Positions 46,255 to 55,204 of a DNA stretch of 64,000 bases are shown here, one piece after another. The stretch comes from CBDHHC01 sp965263345. Lineage in GTDB: Bacteria > Pseudomonadota > Alphaproteobacteria > Rhizobiales > CBDHHC01. The translations under genes and the position numbers were made by a program. The stretch's first letter is position 1. Every line of letters starts with the position of its first letter. Below the pieces are notes generated by a model. The model searched no databases and was not told the origin of the DNA. It saw only the letters and a list, made by a program, of their open reading frames with translations. The stretch is taken from contig CBDHHC010000005.1 of NCBI GenBank assembly GCA_965263345.1, positions 1 through 64,000 of the forward strand. Direction: 5' to 3'.

Positions 46255-46956
46255 ATGTTTTTTAATTGGTTGAAATCTCTCTTTACATTTTTAGTAGACC
46301 TAAAGCTCATTAACAGGTCATGTCTTTTTTCATTCGCATTTTTTTATATACCTCTGTCTAACCCCGACCTATGGCACTCCTTTCCGATTGGCGATATTCC
46401 CAACCACTCTATTGCCTTTAGTGAAAATAAAATGATTGTAGATGTTAAAAAATCTAGTGGGCCAATCGTTTTACCTCTTTCACAAGTCTATAATATCCAA
46501 GCAGTAAAAATCCGAGGGCATTTGTTAGGCGGACCACTCAATTTAAAACACAGAAGACAAGGTTATGATAGAAAGGCTGATGATTTTGTTTTGCGTGTGG
46601 GGCTGGTCGTCCCTGGTGAACGCTCTATGAGTTTCCTAGAGCGGCAAGTGGCTCCTAACTGGGTTCTTAGATTGCTTGAATTAGCGCCTAAAGATTCTGG
46701 TATTGGTCATATTGTCTTTCTTAACGCTGTCCAACAAACAAGATTACTGGGGCATGAAAGGACACACCCTAAAAGCGATCTTATAAAAGAGAAATTTGTC
46801 TGGCTTTTGCAAGAAAATGGACCTTTTGAATTTGAATACACATTTCCCAAAAATGTGCCAACTGGCGCAATATGGATCGCGATTGATGGGGATGATACCT
46901 CTTCTGATTTTACTCTAGAAATTGAAGAAATTATCATTGGCGCTAAAACAACCTAA
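46255..46956 (+). CDS. Exported or membrane-attached unknown protein
   Basis: A 233-residue protein whose first ~45 residues are hydrophobic (LINRSCLFSFAFFYIPLSNP), followed by a beta-rich domain with VRPGERS-like segments and QTRLLGHERTHPKSD. It looks like a periplasmic beta-sandwich protein. No family is recognised. It converges with the DUF925 gene (two bases between stops). The translation start is weak, with no clear ribosome site. Confidence 0.5.
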   Translation: MFFNWLKSLFTFLVDLKLINRSCLFSFAFFYIPLSNPDLWHSFPIGDIPNHSIAFSENKMIVDVKKSSGPIVLPLSQVYNIQAVKIRGHLLGGPLNLKHRRQGYDRKADDFVLRVGLVVPGERSMSFLERQVAPNWVLRLLELAPKDSGIGHIVFLNAVQQTRLLGHERTHPKSDLIKEKFVWLLQENGPFEFEYTFPKNVPTGAIWIAIDGDDTSSDFTLEIEEIIIGAKTT

Positions 46957-46958
46957 GA

Positions 46959-47519
46959 CTATTCGATTACTACTTGTAATCTTGGCCACTTTAACAACCA
47001 TTCCTTGTCCTTAATTCTTTGATGGAATACCCCCAGCTTATCACGAAAAGCGGGCGTTGGCCGCAGTATTAAGTTATATAGGTCTTCTAAGCCATGAGGA
47101 GCGTAGAGATTTAAATCACCAGTTGACTTTTCTATTCGCACAGCAATACATGTTGCCGTTTCAACCCATTCAGATAAGGCTTCTTGAGTTGATCTATATG
47201 GGACAGGTCGATTGTTTATGTGATGCATTCTCGCCTGGTTTTTGCTAGACCAATTTACATGACACTTTGATTGTAACACCGCGTCATATCTTTTTTCGGT
47301 TGTTTCTGAAAGGTCATCAGTGTCGAAATAAATTAAATCAATATCTGCTGTTGGGACCTTTTCATTTTCAAAACCATGCAAATGGTCCCAAACCTTATTT
47401 CGTATGAATCCTGCACCAATCATCCAATCAGGTAGATCAAGCTCGCTTGCAGTCTGCAAAACTTCTATCATCCAGTTATCTGATGTAATAAGTTTGAGTA
47501 GGTTTGAGCTATTAACCAT
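46959..47519 (-). CDS. Nucleotidyltransferase-like family protein (DUF925/PF06042)
   Basis: A 186-residue protein with WMIGAGFIRNKVWDHLHGF and DIDLIYFDTDDLSET, the latter carrying the paired aspartates (PTADIDLIYFD) of nucleotidyltransferase folds. RPVPYRSTQEALSEWVETAT follows. The family's substrate is unknown. It is followed upstream by a thioesterase gene, 11 bases away on the same strand. Confidence 0.8.
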   Translation of the reverse strand: MVNSSNLLKLITSDNWMIEVLQTASELDLPDWMIGAGFIRNKVWDHLHGFENEKVPTADIDLIYFDTDDLSETTEKRYDAVLQSKCHVNWSSKNQARMHHINNRPVPYRSTQEALSEWVETATCIAVRIEKSTGDLNLYAPHGLEDLYNLILRPTPAFRDKLGVFHQRIKDKEWLLKWPRLQVVIE

Positions 47520-47530
47520 GACTTGCTAAG

Positions 47531-47965
47531 CTACTTTATAACCTTATTCCAAAATCCCCTGCTTTCGGTTTCTTTTGGTGGCAAAGGCTTTGGACGCCCA
47601 TCTTCATCAAGTGATACAAATGTGAAAATGCCATCTGTAACTTTAACTCGCTCTCCCAAACGTTGTCTTAAGACCCAAGCCTCAAGATGTATTGTCATGG
47701 ATGTACGTCCTTCTTTTTCAATCCTGGAATAAACACACATTACATCACCAACATTGACGGGTTCAATAAAAGTCATCGCATTCACTGCAATTGTGACAGC
47801 ACGTCCTTTACAGCGATCAACCGCACAAATACCTGCCGCAATGTCCATCTGCGATAAGACCCATCCACCGAAAATATCACCACTTGGGTTCGCATCAGCA
47901 GGCATTGCGAGGGTTCGTGTGGTGAGCACACCATTAGGCTGATTTTGTTTTACAGAATCTGGCAT
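47531..47965 (-). CDS. Acyl-CoA thioesterase (YciA-like hot-dog)
   Basis: A 144-residue hot-dog fold protein with the catalytic region PADANPSGDIFGGWVLSQMD and GRAVTIAVNAMTFIEPVNVG, as in YciA. It hydrolyses acyl-CoA thioesters of varied length. It shares a strand with the DUF925 gene. Nothing unusual is seen. Confidence 0.88.
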   Translation of the reverse strand: MPDSVKQNQPNGVLTTRTLAMPADANPSGDIFGGWVLSQMDIAAGICAVDRCKGRAVTIAVNAMTFIEPVNVGDVMCVYSRIEKEGRTSMTIHLEAWVLRQRLGERVKVTDGIFTFVSLDEDGRPKPLPPKETESRGFWNKVIK

Positions 47966-48112
47966 TTTTCAATCCACTTATAAAAATATACATACATACA
48001 TTTAGATATAAGCCATCTACGGGTTTTTTGGTATAGATGCTACGCATACGTCCAATAGCTAGGTAAACGATAACTGCATAACACTGGACAATACTTCATA
48101 TAAATCAATCGC

Positions 48113-48946
48113 CTATATAAAACTAATAATAAATCTGATTGCTGCAAATAGTAGGAAAACTCCGAAGGCGATTTCTAAATGACGTTTTGATAATGAATGC
48201 GAGGCTTTCACTCCATAAGGGGCCGCCCAAACACTCATTGGAATAAGAATTGCCGCGCCAATAAGACTGACATAACCAAATGAGCCAAACGGCAAAGTTT
48301 CTTGCCCCCATCCTGCCCAGATATACCCTAATGTCGCTGGTACTGCAATGATGACGCCAAAGCCTGATGAGGTTGCAATTGCCTGGTGGATAGCACGTCC
48401 GTATAATGTCATGACCGAAGAAATAAATATTCCTCCGCCTATTCCCATTAATGTTGAGGCTATTCCAAAAAATACACTTAATCCACTTGAATATGGCTGA
48501 GAGGGTAATTGAGACCCGAACTTCATATTCTCACTTGCAAAAATTAGTTTAAGGGCAATTAAGAATGCACAGAACGCATAAACTCCCCGTAAGACAGAAC
48601 CATCAACTACAGATGTCAGAGCAATACCAAACAAAACACCGATAAAGACTCCAGCCCCCCAACTCCGCACCACAGACATATCGACCGCACCTTTTGCCTT
48701 ATGAGCAGAAAAAGACCTAATTGAGGTTGGTATGATGACGGCTAAAGATGTTCCAACGGCAAGGTGTGTTCTGACAGACTCATCAATTCCTATTGCTGTA
48801 AAAAGCTCGTAGAGGATAGGAACCATTATTCCTCCCCCGCCAATACCAAACATTCCCGCAAGAAAACCAGTTAGAAGTCCACCTAGAAGTAAAGCAACTA
48901 TAAGTGGTAATATTTCAGCTAAAGACAGGTCCAAATCTTGTATCAC
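48113..48946 (-). CDS. TauE/SafE family permease
   Basis: A 277-residue membrane protein with the two family repeats: LAGMFGIGGGGIMVPILYEL at the N-terminus and MGIGGGIFISSVMTLYGR in the second half. It is a second, unrelated copy of the family in this window and lies 16 bases downstream of the dusA gene. The substrate (small anion, possibly sulfite) is unknown. Confidence 0.8.
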   Translation of the reverse strand: MIQDLDLSLAEILPLIVALLLGGLLTGFLAGMFGIGGGGIMVPILYELFTAIGIDESVRTHLAVGTSLAVIIPTSIRSFSAHKAKGAVDMSVVRSWGAGVFIGVLFGIALTSVVDGSVLRGVYAFCAFLIALKLIFASENMKFGSQLPSQPYSSGLSVFFGIASTLMGIGGGIFISSVMTLYGRAIHQAIATSSGFGVIIAVPATLGYIWAGWGQETLPFGSFGYVSLIGAAILIPMSVWAAPYGVKASHSLSKRHLEIAFGVFLLFAAIRFIISFI

Positions 48947-48962
48947 ACTTCTTTATATTTTT

Positions 48963-49976
48963 TTATTCTACGACACGATCTAATTGTTTTGCTTCACCAG
49001 AGCATACAAATTCCAAGGCATCAGTTAAAACAGAAATATCTGAATCTACCTTAGGGGCATTCTCACTTAAATAACGTCTCCAAATTTTAGCTCTGGGAAC
49101 GCTTTGGAAAAGCCCTAAAATATGCCTGGTCATTTGATGCAATCTTACACCTTTTTGTAACTGCTGCTTTACGTAAGGAATATATTGCAAAATAACATCT
49201 TGCCTGGAAAGAACTGGATTGTGTCCCCCATAAATTTTTTGGTCAACCTCACTCATCATATAGGGATTCTGATAAGCAGCCCTGCCTATCATAACGCCAT
49301 CGACATGATTTAGATGAGTTAAGCTATCGTCTAGCGTTTCAATGCCTCCATTAATAACTATTGTCAAATCAGGGAAGGATTGTTTTAGTCGATAAACTCT
49401 ATCATAATCTAATGGTGGAATATCTCTATTCTCCTTAGGACTAAGGCCTTTTAGCCAAGCTTTGCGGGCATGCACAATAAATATTTTACATCCGGCACTT
49501 CTGACCATAGAAACAAACCTTGTCAAATCTTGTTCGCTATCTTGATCATCAATGCCAATCCTATGCTTGACAGTAACGGGGATGTTTACTTCCTTTATCA
49601 TAGAAGCGACACACTCTGCTACAAGTTCTGGTTCTGCCATCAAGCATGCACCGAATTTTCCAGACTGCACGCGATCTGAAGGACATCCTACATTTAGGTT
49701 AATTTCATCATAACCAAAGTCTTCCCCAATACGCGCCGCTCGTGCCAATTTATCAGGGTTGCTTCCACCAAGCTGCAAGGCAACTGGATGTTCCATTGGA
49801 TCAAAACCAATCAACCTATCGCGTTCCCCATGCCAGACAGCATCGGCGGTAACCATTTCGGTATACAACAAAGCATGACGAGACAATTGACGGTGAAAGA
49901 CGCGGCAGTGCCGGTCTGTCCAATCCATCATTGGGGCAACACAAAATTTGTGTAAATGATCCATATTAACTGTCAT
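48963..49976 (-). CDS. dusA: tRNA-dihydrouridine synthase A
   Basis: A 337-residue FMN enzyme with VAPMMDWTDRHCRVFHRQLS and the catalytic cysteine Cys98 in NLNVGCPSDRVQSGKFGACL. The C-terminal RNA-binding part, MTRHILGLFQSVPRAKIWRR, is DusA-like. It reduces uridines in the tRNA D-loop. Length and motifs are normal. Confidence 0.93.
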   Translation of the reverse strand: MTVNMDHLHKFCVAPMMDWTDRHCRVFHRQLSRHALLYTEMVTADAVWHGERDRLIGFDPMEHPVALQLGGSNPDKLARAARIGEDFGYDEINLNVGCPSDRVQSGKFGACLMAEPELVAECVASMIKEVNIPVTVKHRIGIDDQDSEQDLTRFVSMVRSAGCKIFIVHARKAWLKGLSPKENRDIPPLDYDRVYRLKQSFPDLTIVINGGIETLDDSLTHLNHVDGVMIGRAAYQNPYMMSEVDQKIYGGHNPVLSRQDVILQYIPYVKQQLQKGVRLHQMTRHILGLFQSVPRAKIWRRYLSENAPKVDSDISVLTDALEFVCSGEAKQLDRVVE

Positions 49977-50081
49977 CTTGTTTGTGTTTTTTTAAACTAC
50001 TGAAAATAAATATAAAAACCTAATATCCTATATCTGGGAGTTTTATTTATTCTCGAATTATATATAGAGGTATTAGATTTA

Positions 50082-51089
50082 TTACCTAAAAATCATTTTG
50101 GCAACAATGGGAAAGTGATCGGAGCCCACAAATTGCTCTTTTAGGATTGTGTGAACGTTGAGCTTTGGAGATGTTAGGACATGATCGATTGGTAATCCGA
50201 TTGTAAAATCTAGTGGTAATTTTCGGAAAGTTCTCCAGCGTTTTAGGTCAAGATGATAGGTTAACCTGAGCCCACCTACTACATTTGTATTTGTTGCTTT
50301 TGTAATTTTTCTTAATGCATCACTCCAGGGTGTTGCATTAAAATCTCCTGCTAATAGCACAGGCCTGGGAATTGCTCTAAGGTGTTTATCAAGAAATTTT
50401 ATTTGAGATCTCTGGTTGTAAGGATAAGGCCAACGCAAATGAATGGACGCAACACTTACGAGTTTATTATTAACTCTAATTTGCATCCAGCCAAGACCTT
50501 TGCTTTTTATGCAGCCCTGACTGCGCTTTGATGCTTTTGGGAAACGAGATAAAATAGCTATACTGCGGACACCTGAAGAATGACATAACATTCTGTATGG
50601 ATAAGATTTAGAGAGCTTATTGATAATTTTCCTGTTTCGAGGAGAGACTTCCTGAAAAGTAATGACATCAGGATTATGTTTTTGAATTAAATTTATAACA
50701 GCCTGTTTATTGGAATTTCTATGAAACAAATTAAGCTGTAATAGATTAATATCTGTTTTCTTGGCAGATACAATGAAACTATTCCAATTGTAGGAAAAAG
50801 GAATAATACTGAAAATACCTATTCCCAAGAAACTCAACGTCATCAATAAAAGAGAGTAGTTTCTGAGCATGAGGAAACATAGCGAAACAATTATCAAGCC
50901 TAGAATAATATATAATCGAAAATGGCTGATCGTCTCTGCAACTTCATAGTGAGGTGAGAAAAAACTAAATATTAAAACACTCCCTAAGGTTATAGCAGTA
51001 ATCGCTAGAGAGAGAACACAAATACCCCCCAAAATATAGGATAGAATTTTCCATACATGTCTTTTCCTCAATATCTTAAAATTCATCAA
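50082..51089 (-). CDS. Membrane-anchored endonuclease/exonuclease/phosphatase family protein
   Basis: A 335-residue protein with about three N-terminal transmembrane segments (to residue ~105). An EEP fold follows with QLNLFHRNSNKQAVINLIQK, ITFQEVSPRN, LLAGDFNATPW and the closing GSDHFPIVAKM. These carry the catalytic Glu, Asp-Asn and Asp-His residues. It probably cleaves a phosphodiester or phospholipid in the periplasm. It overlaps the metallophosphoesterase gene by 14 bases, suggesting joint function. Confidence 0.78.
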   Translation of the reverse strand: MMNFKILRKRHVWKILSYILGGICVLSLAITAITLGSVLIFSFFSPHYEVAETISHFRLYIILGLIIVSLCFLMLRNYSLLLMTLSFLGIGIFSIIPFSYNWNSFIVSAKKTDINLLQLNLFHRNSNKQAVINLIQKHNPDVITFQEVSPRNRKIINKLSKSYPYRMLCHSSGVRSIAILSRFPKASKRSQGCIKSKGLGWMQIRVNNKLVSVASIHLRWPYPYNQRSQIKFLDKHLRAIPRPVLLAGDFNATPWSDALRKITKATNTNVVGGLRLTYHLDLKRWRTFRKLPLDFTIGLPIDHVLTSPKLNVHTILKEQFVGSDHFPIVAKMIFR

Positions 51090-51834
51090 TCAAATATAAT
51101 TCCTTACAAGTAATATGATTTTCATTTGGATAGCCAAATGCATTATTAATATATTCAATTCCATCAATGTGAATATTTCTGTTTACGTGGCTATGACCAT
51201 ATATATGAATTTGTGGTTTGAGTATCTTTAGTTGTTCACCTAATAAATTGCTGCCTAACACCGGATATATATAATGGAATTTTCCAGGGATTGTCCTTGG
51301 CATAACATCGATCGTTGGTAGAAAATGAGAAAAACTAATTATTTTTTCGTTCTGGGTGTCTAAGTATTTGGTGTTCTGCTCTACAAAAAATTTTGTAACA
51401 TCAGTTAGATCAAACCCTTTTGGCCATTCACACGCATAAAAGTCATTCCAGGCCTTCTTTATTTTTTCTCCTGGCTCGCCAAATGAAAAATCATACCAAC
51501 CTAATAAGGGAACTATTGATGTTCCGTTATAGTGATATATATCCCTTGATATGCCATTATCATCTGCGCATTTGCAGATATGATGATATTTCTCAATAGA
51601 ATTTTCGATTTCACTGCGTGCGACCCAGAGTTCGTGATTCCCTGGAATGTATAAAACTTTATGGAATATTTTCGCAAGATACTGAAAAGACTTTTCCAGT
51701 AAATCAAGTTTATCTGTTATATCACCAGCAACGATCAGAATATCTTTCTTATAGTCATATTCTGAAAGACTAAATAACCATAATTTATTTTTCTCATAAT
51801 CAATATGCAAATCTGATATTGCAAAAACTCTCAT
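51076..51834 (-). CDS. Calcineurin-like metallophosphoesterase
   Basis: A 252-residue enzyme with the five family motifs: FAISDLHIDYEK, VAGDITDKLD, IPGNHELWV, ISFSHFLPT and IYGHSHVNRN. No signal peptide is present, so it is cytoplasmic. It overlaps the membrane EEP-type gene by 14 bases. The substrate is unknown. Confidence 0.85.
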   Translation of the reverse strand: MRVFAISDLHIDYEKNKLWLFSLSEYDYKKDILIVAGDITDKLDLLEKSFQYLAKIFHKVLYIPGNHELWVARSEIENSIEKYHHICKCADDNGISRDIYHYNGTSIVPLLGWYDFSFGEPGEKIKKAWNDFYACEWPKGFDLTDVTKFFVEQNTKYLDTQNEKIISFSHFLPTIDVMPRTIPGKFHYIYPVLGSNLLGEQLKILKPQIHIYGHSHVNRNIHIDGIEYINNAFGYPNENHITCKELYLIDEF

Positions 51835-51986
51835 AAAAAGGCCTCGTCGCCTGAAACATATTTATTATTTCTAACTATCTGATAAGCCGCAATAAATTTT
51901 ATGAAGACGTATGGATTTTCATAAACTGTCAGAGGGGTCAGATATAGCTATATATGTATCACTATATACATCTTCCATATGGCACA

Positions 51987-52022
51987 TAAAAAAAACACCC
52001 ATATTGAACAATGGGTGTTTTT
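51987..52022 (-). terminator. Terminator of the nitrate transporter operon
   Basis: A stem of about 12 bp (51991-52002 with 52011-52022) and an eight-base loop, with an A-run on the plus strand (T-run for minus-strand transcripts) to its left. It lies just past the fused ATPase stop and could also work for the opposite strand. Confidence 0.85.
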
Positions 52023-52063
52023 AAAAGTTTTATAAAGGAAAGTTGGACAAATTTAAGACGATC

Positions 52064-53821
52064 TTATGCAGCCGCTTTACCATCCTTTTGTTTTTCCTCT
52101 TCTTTTTCTTTTGTTTCAGGATCACCACCTTCATATTCTTCCAGGAAGGTTAAGAGCTGTCCACGGTATTTGTAATAATCGGGATGACTTAACAGCGCTT
52201 TACGTGATCTTGGATGTGGCAAGTCAACTTCCATAACTTTACCAACTTTTGCTCGTGGGCCGTTTGACATCATCACAACCCTGTCCGCCAATAGAATGGC
52301 TTCGTCAACATCATGGGTTACACAGATTGCTGTTACTTGAGTCCGTGACCAAACTTCCATAAGGACTTCCTGCAGTTCCCACCTTGTTAACGAGTCAAGC
52401 ATACCGAATGGCTCATCAAGGAGAAGAAGTTTTGGTGATAATGCAAAGGCTCTGGCAATACCCACACGCTGTTTCATACCGTTTGATAAATCAGCTGCCA
52501 TTTTATCCATAGCCTCGGCTAGTCCTACTCGAGACAGGTAATATTCAATAATATCACGTCTCTCAGCATCTGACGCATGAGGATAAACACGCTCAACACC
52601 GAGAGCAACGTTCTGGCGTGCTGTGAGCCAAGGGAAAAGACTTGGTGCCTGGAATACAACACCCCGATCAGGACCTGCATTTGAGATTTCCCAACCGTCT
52701 AGGACGACACCACCGCTTGATATTTCATTCAGTCCTGCGCACATAGAAAGAACAGTTGACTTACCACATCCAGAGTGCCCTATGAGAGAGATAAATTCAC
52801 CTTTACGGATTTTAAGGTCAAAGTTCTCAACAACTGTTAGAGGACCTTTTGGTGTTGGATAAACTTTTGTCAGGCTGACAAATTCAACAAAACGGCCGTG
52901 CTCAAAGTCTGCTGTAAGAGGCTTTGCTGCATCTATTGCTGCTTGTGGAAGCTCATCCACAACCTTTTCCGTTTTCTTCTTTTTCTTGTTTTGAGCAGTT
53001 ATAGGAACGACTTTTGGTAGAATGATGCTATCATTTTGTGCTCCACGCTCAACACCGATCTTCATAAGATATTGCGTAATATCATTTCTTAAACGTATGA
53101 ATTCCGGGTCATTGTTTAGTGATGTGCGCTCTCTTGGGCGAGAAATATTCACTTTAAACTCTGGACCTAGTGTTGCATTTGGTCCAGGAGTTAAAGGAAT
53201 AATCCTGTCTGCCAAATAAATGGCCTCATCCACATCATTTGTGATCAAGATGACAGTTTTCTTTTCTTTACGCCAGATTTCCTCGATTTCGTCCTGAAGT
53301 TTAGAACGTGTTAGGGCATCTAGTGCGGAAAGTGGTTCGTCAAGAAGAAGTATCTCAGGGCTCATTGCCAAGGCGCGTGCCACAGATACGCGCTGTCTCA
53401 TACCACCTGATAGTTCAGCTGGCCTACGATCAATCGCATGGCTTAGACCAACCATATCAATATATTTTAAAATATGTTCCTTACGCTTACTTTGAGACCA
53501 CTTCTTAAAAACAGTATCAACCGACAAAGCAACATTATCATAGACAGTCATCCAAGGCATAAGGCTGTAACTTTGGAAAACGAGCCCTCTATCTGGCCCT
53601 GGTCCTTTTACAGGCTTATCTTTCAGTTTAACATCACCATTATCTGCTTTAATTAACCCTGCAATTGTAGAAATAAGTGTGGTTTTTCCTGATCCTGAAA
53701 AACCAACAATGGCAACAAATTCACCTTCTTCAATTTCAAGATTGATATCCTTTAAAACTTCGGTGCGGTTTCCTTCCACACCGTAGTATTTATCAACATT
53801 TTTAAGTTCAAGAAATGCCAT
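52064..53821 (-). CDS. Nitrate-type ABC transporter, two fused ATPase domains
   Basis: A 585-residue protein carrying two complete ABC domains: Walker A GFSGSGKTT (40-48) and GHSGCGKST (348-356), signatures LSGGMRQRV and LSNGMKQRV, Walker B LLLLDEPLSALD and LLLLDEPFGMLD. The first domain has Asn195 (ILITNDVDEA) where the second has the normal switch histidine (CVTHDVDEA), so the two sites may be unequal. A lysine-rich linker (about 275-300) and an acidic lysine-rich tail are present. It drives the permease encoded just upstream. The family serves nitrate, cyanate, bicarbonate or taurine; the leader suggests nitrate. Confidence 0.88.
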   Translation of the reverse strand: MAFLELKNVDKYYGVEGNRTEVLKDINLEIEEGEFVAIVGFSGSGKTTLISTIAGLIKADNGDVKLKDKPVKGPGPDRGLVFQSYSLMPWMTVYDNVALSVDTVFKKWSQSKRKEHILKYIDMVGLSHAIDRRPAELSGGMRQRVSVARALAMSPEILLLDEPLSALDALTRSKLQDEIEEIWRKEKKTVILITNDVDEAIYLADRIIPLTPGPNATLGPEFKVNISRPRERTSLNNDPEFIRLRNDITQYLMKIGVERGAQNDSIILPKVVPITAQNKKKKKTEKVVDELPQAAIDAAKPLTADFEHGRFVEFVSLTKVYPTPKGPLTVVENFDLKIRKGEFISLIGHSGCGKSTVLSMCAGLNEISSGGVVLDGWEISNAGPDRGVVFQAPSLFPWLTARQNVALGVERVYPHASDAERRDIIEYYLSRVGLAEAMDKMAADLSNGMKQRVGIARAFALSPKLLLLDEPFGMLDSLTRWELQEVLMEVWSRTQVTAICVTHDVDEAILLADRVVMMSNGPRAKVGKVMEVDLPHPRSRKALLSHPDYYKYRGQLLTFLEEYEGGDPETKEKEEEKQKDGKAAA

Positions 53822-53835
53822 TTATATCTCTCCCC

Positions 53836-55092
53836 TTAACGTGTTGAACTGAATGTAAACATGGATTGCAGTGTCATCATGACACGATCAAGCATGAAGC
53901 CGATAATACCAATTGTAAACACTGCAACCATGATTTTCGCCAGTGAGGAAGACGACCCGTTTTGGAATTCATCCCATACAAACTTGCCGAGACCTGGGTT
54001 CTGCGCCAACATTTCTGCTGCGATCAGAACCATCCAGCCTACACCAAGAGAAAGACGAAGACCTGTAAAGATTAATGGAAGTGATGATGGTAGGATAAGT
54101 TTGAAAACTTTAGTTTTCCAATCAAGTTGTAAAACGCGGCCAACGTTCATCAAATCCTTATCGATTGATGCAACACCAAGTGCTGTATTAATTATTGTCG
54201 GCCAGATTGAACACAACATCACTGTCAGAGCTGATGTGATAAAGGCCTTAGAGAAGCTCATATCAAGAAAATACACAGCAGCAGCCAGCCCCAGCGCAGT
54301 TAAGATAAACAAAATTATCCATGAAAGAACTGATTCAAGAATGTTAAATGAATTGAATATCGCTGTTAAAATTCCAAAGAGTGCAGCACCAATTGATGCG
54401 ACTAACAAAACCTGGAAAAACGCTTCAAGACCACTATAGATCGAAGCCACACTCACAACCATTGTTACAATAGGCAACCATGCGAGCGGCGAAACTGGTT
54501 TAAAGATCTGAATAAGTGGATTAAAGGCCGCATTGATTTCTTTTGATAGACCACACCCAATACCAATTGGAATTGCGATGATTGTACCAATGAGAAAACC
54601 CATAAATACAGTTCTGAGACTTGTGAATATCTGATCAATATATGTCGGCTTACCTGTATATTTTCTGTGTCTTACTTTGTCAGGTTTTCCGTTTGCTATA
54701 TGTTTTGCGTTCCGCTTGTCCTGGCGTTCATAAAATGCAGCAGCTTTCGCACGTTCTGCTTTGTGATCTTCCCAAAGAACTTTTGTTTGCTCTATGACTT
54801 GTGAAGGACCAGGAATTGCACCAAGACTTGTTTGTACTTGTGGTGCGAGGACCGACCATCCCCAGATAAATAATATAATGGCTATTAGGGGAATAAATAA
54901 ACCCTGCCATAATTCTTTAAGCTGATACTTAATATTGTCACCAGCCATTATCTTCAAGATTGGCGTTAACCAACCGAGACCAATCATTTCTAGATAACTC
55001 GATATTTTATTAATACGAGAAAAGAGTTTTTCTTTGCTTGCTGCTTTTTTCGCTTTTGCGTCATCGGCTGCAACATTTGTGGCAGTGCTCAT
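53836..55092 (-). CDS. Nitrate-type ABC transporter permease, enlarged
   Basis: A 418-residue permease, against about 280-300 in NrtB. It begins with an extra charged N-terminus. A long basic loop (about residues 105-150, KAERAKAAAFYERQDKRNAK) follows. An added hydrophobic stretch (about 212-285) sits between PVSPLAWLPIV and SIWPTIINTALGV. The C-terminal EAA region is LDWKTKVFKLILPSSLPLIF. It lies 14 bases upstream of the ATPase gene. Confidence 0.85.
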   Translation of the reverse strand: MSTATNVAADDAKAKKAASKEKLFSRINKISSYLEMIGLGWLTPILKIMAGDNIKYQLKELWQGLFIPLIAIILFIWGWSVLAPQVQTSLGAIPGPSQVIEQTKVLWEDHKAERAKAAAFYERQDKRNAKHIANGKPDKVRHRKYTGKPTYIDQIFTSLRTVFMGFLIGTIIAIPIGIGCGLSKEINAAFNPLIQIFKPVSPLAWLPIVTMVVSVASIYSGLEAFFQVLLVASIGAALFGILTAIFNSFNILESVLSWIILFILTALGLAAAVYFLDMSFSKAFITSALTVMLCSIWPTIINTALGVASIDKDLMNVGRVLQLDWKTKVFKLILPSSLPLIFTGLRLSLGVGWMVLIAAEMLAQNPGLGKFVWDEFQNGSSSSLAKIMVAVFTIGIIGFMLDRVMMTLQSMFTFSSTR

Positions 55093-55164
55093 AATAAAAG
55101 CCTTTCAAATTCCCTGCTTAAACTAGTTCAGACCGCCATTGGCCTCATTATAAATCATTAGTTT

Positions 55165-55190
55165 GCAGAGGCTTTTGCAAAAGCCTCTGC
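55165..55190. other. Perfect hairpin between binding-protein and permease genes
   Basis: A 26-base palindrome (arms gcagaggctttt and aaaagcctctgc). In the sense direction of the operon (minus strand) no T-run follows, so it is more likely an mRNA-stabilising 3' hairpin than a terminator. It lies 14 bases after the binding-protein stop. Confidence 0.8.
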
Positions 55191-55204
55191 TGTTTTTGGT
55201 TAAG

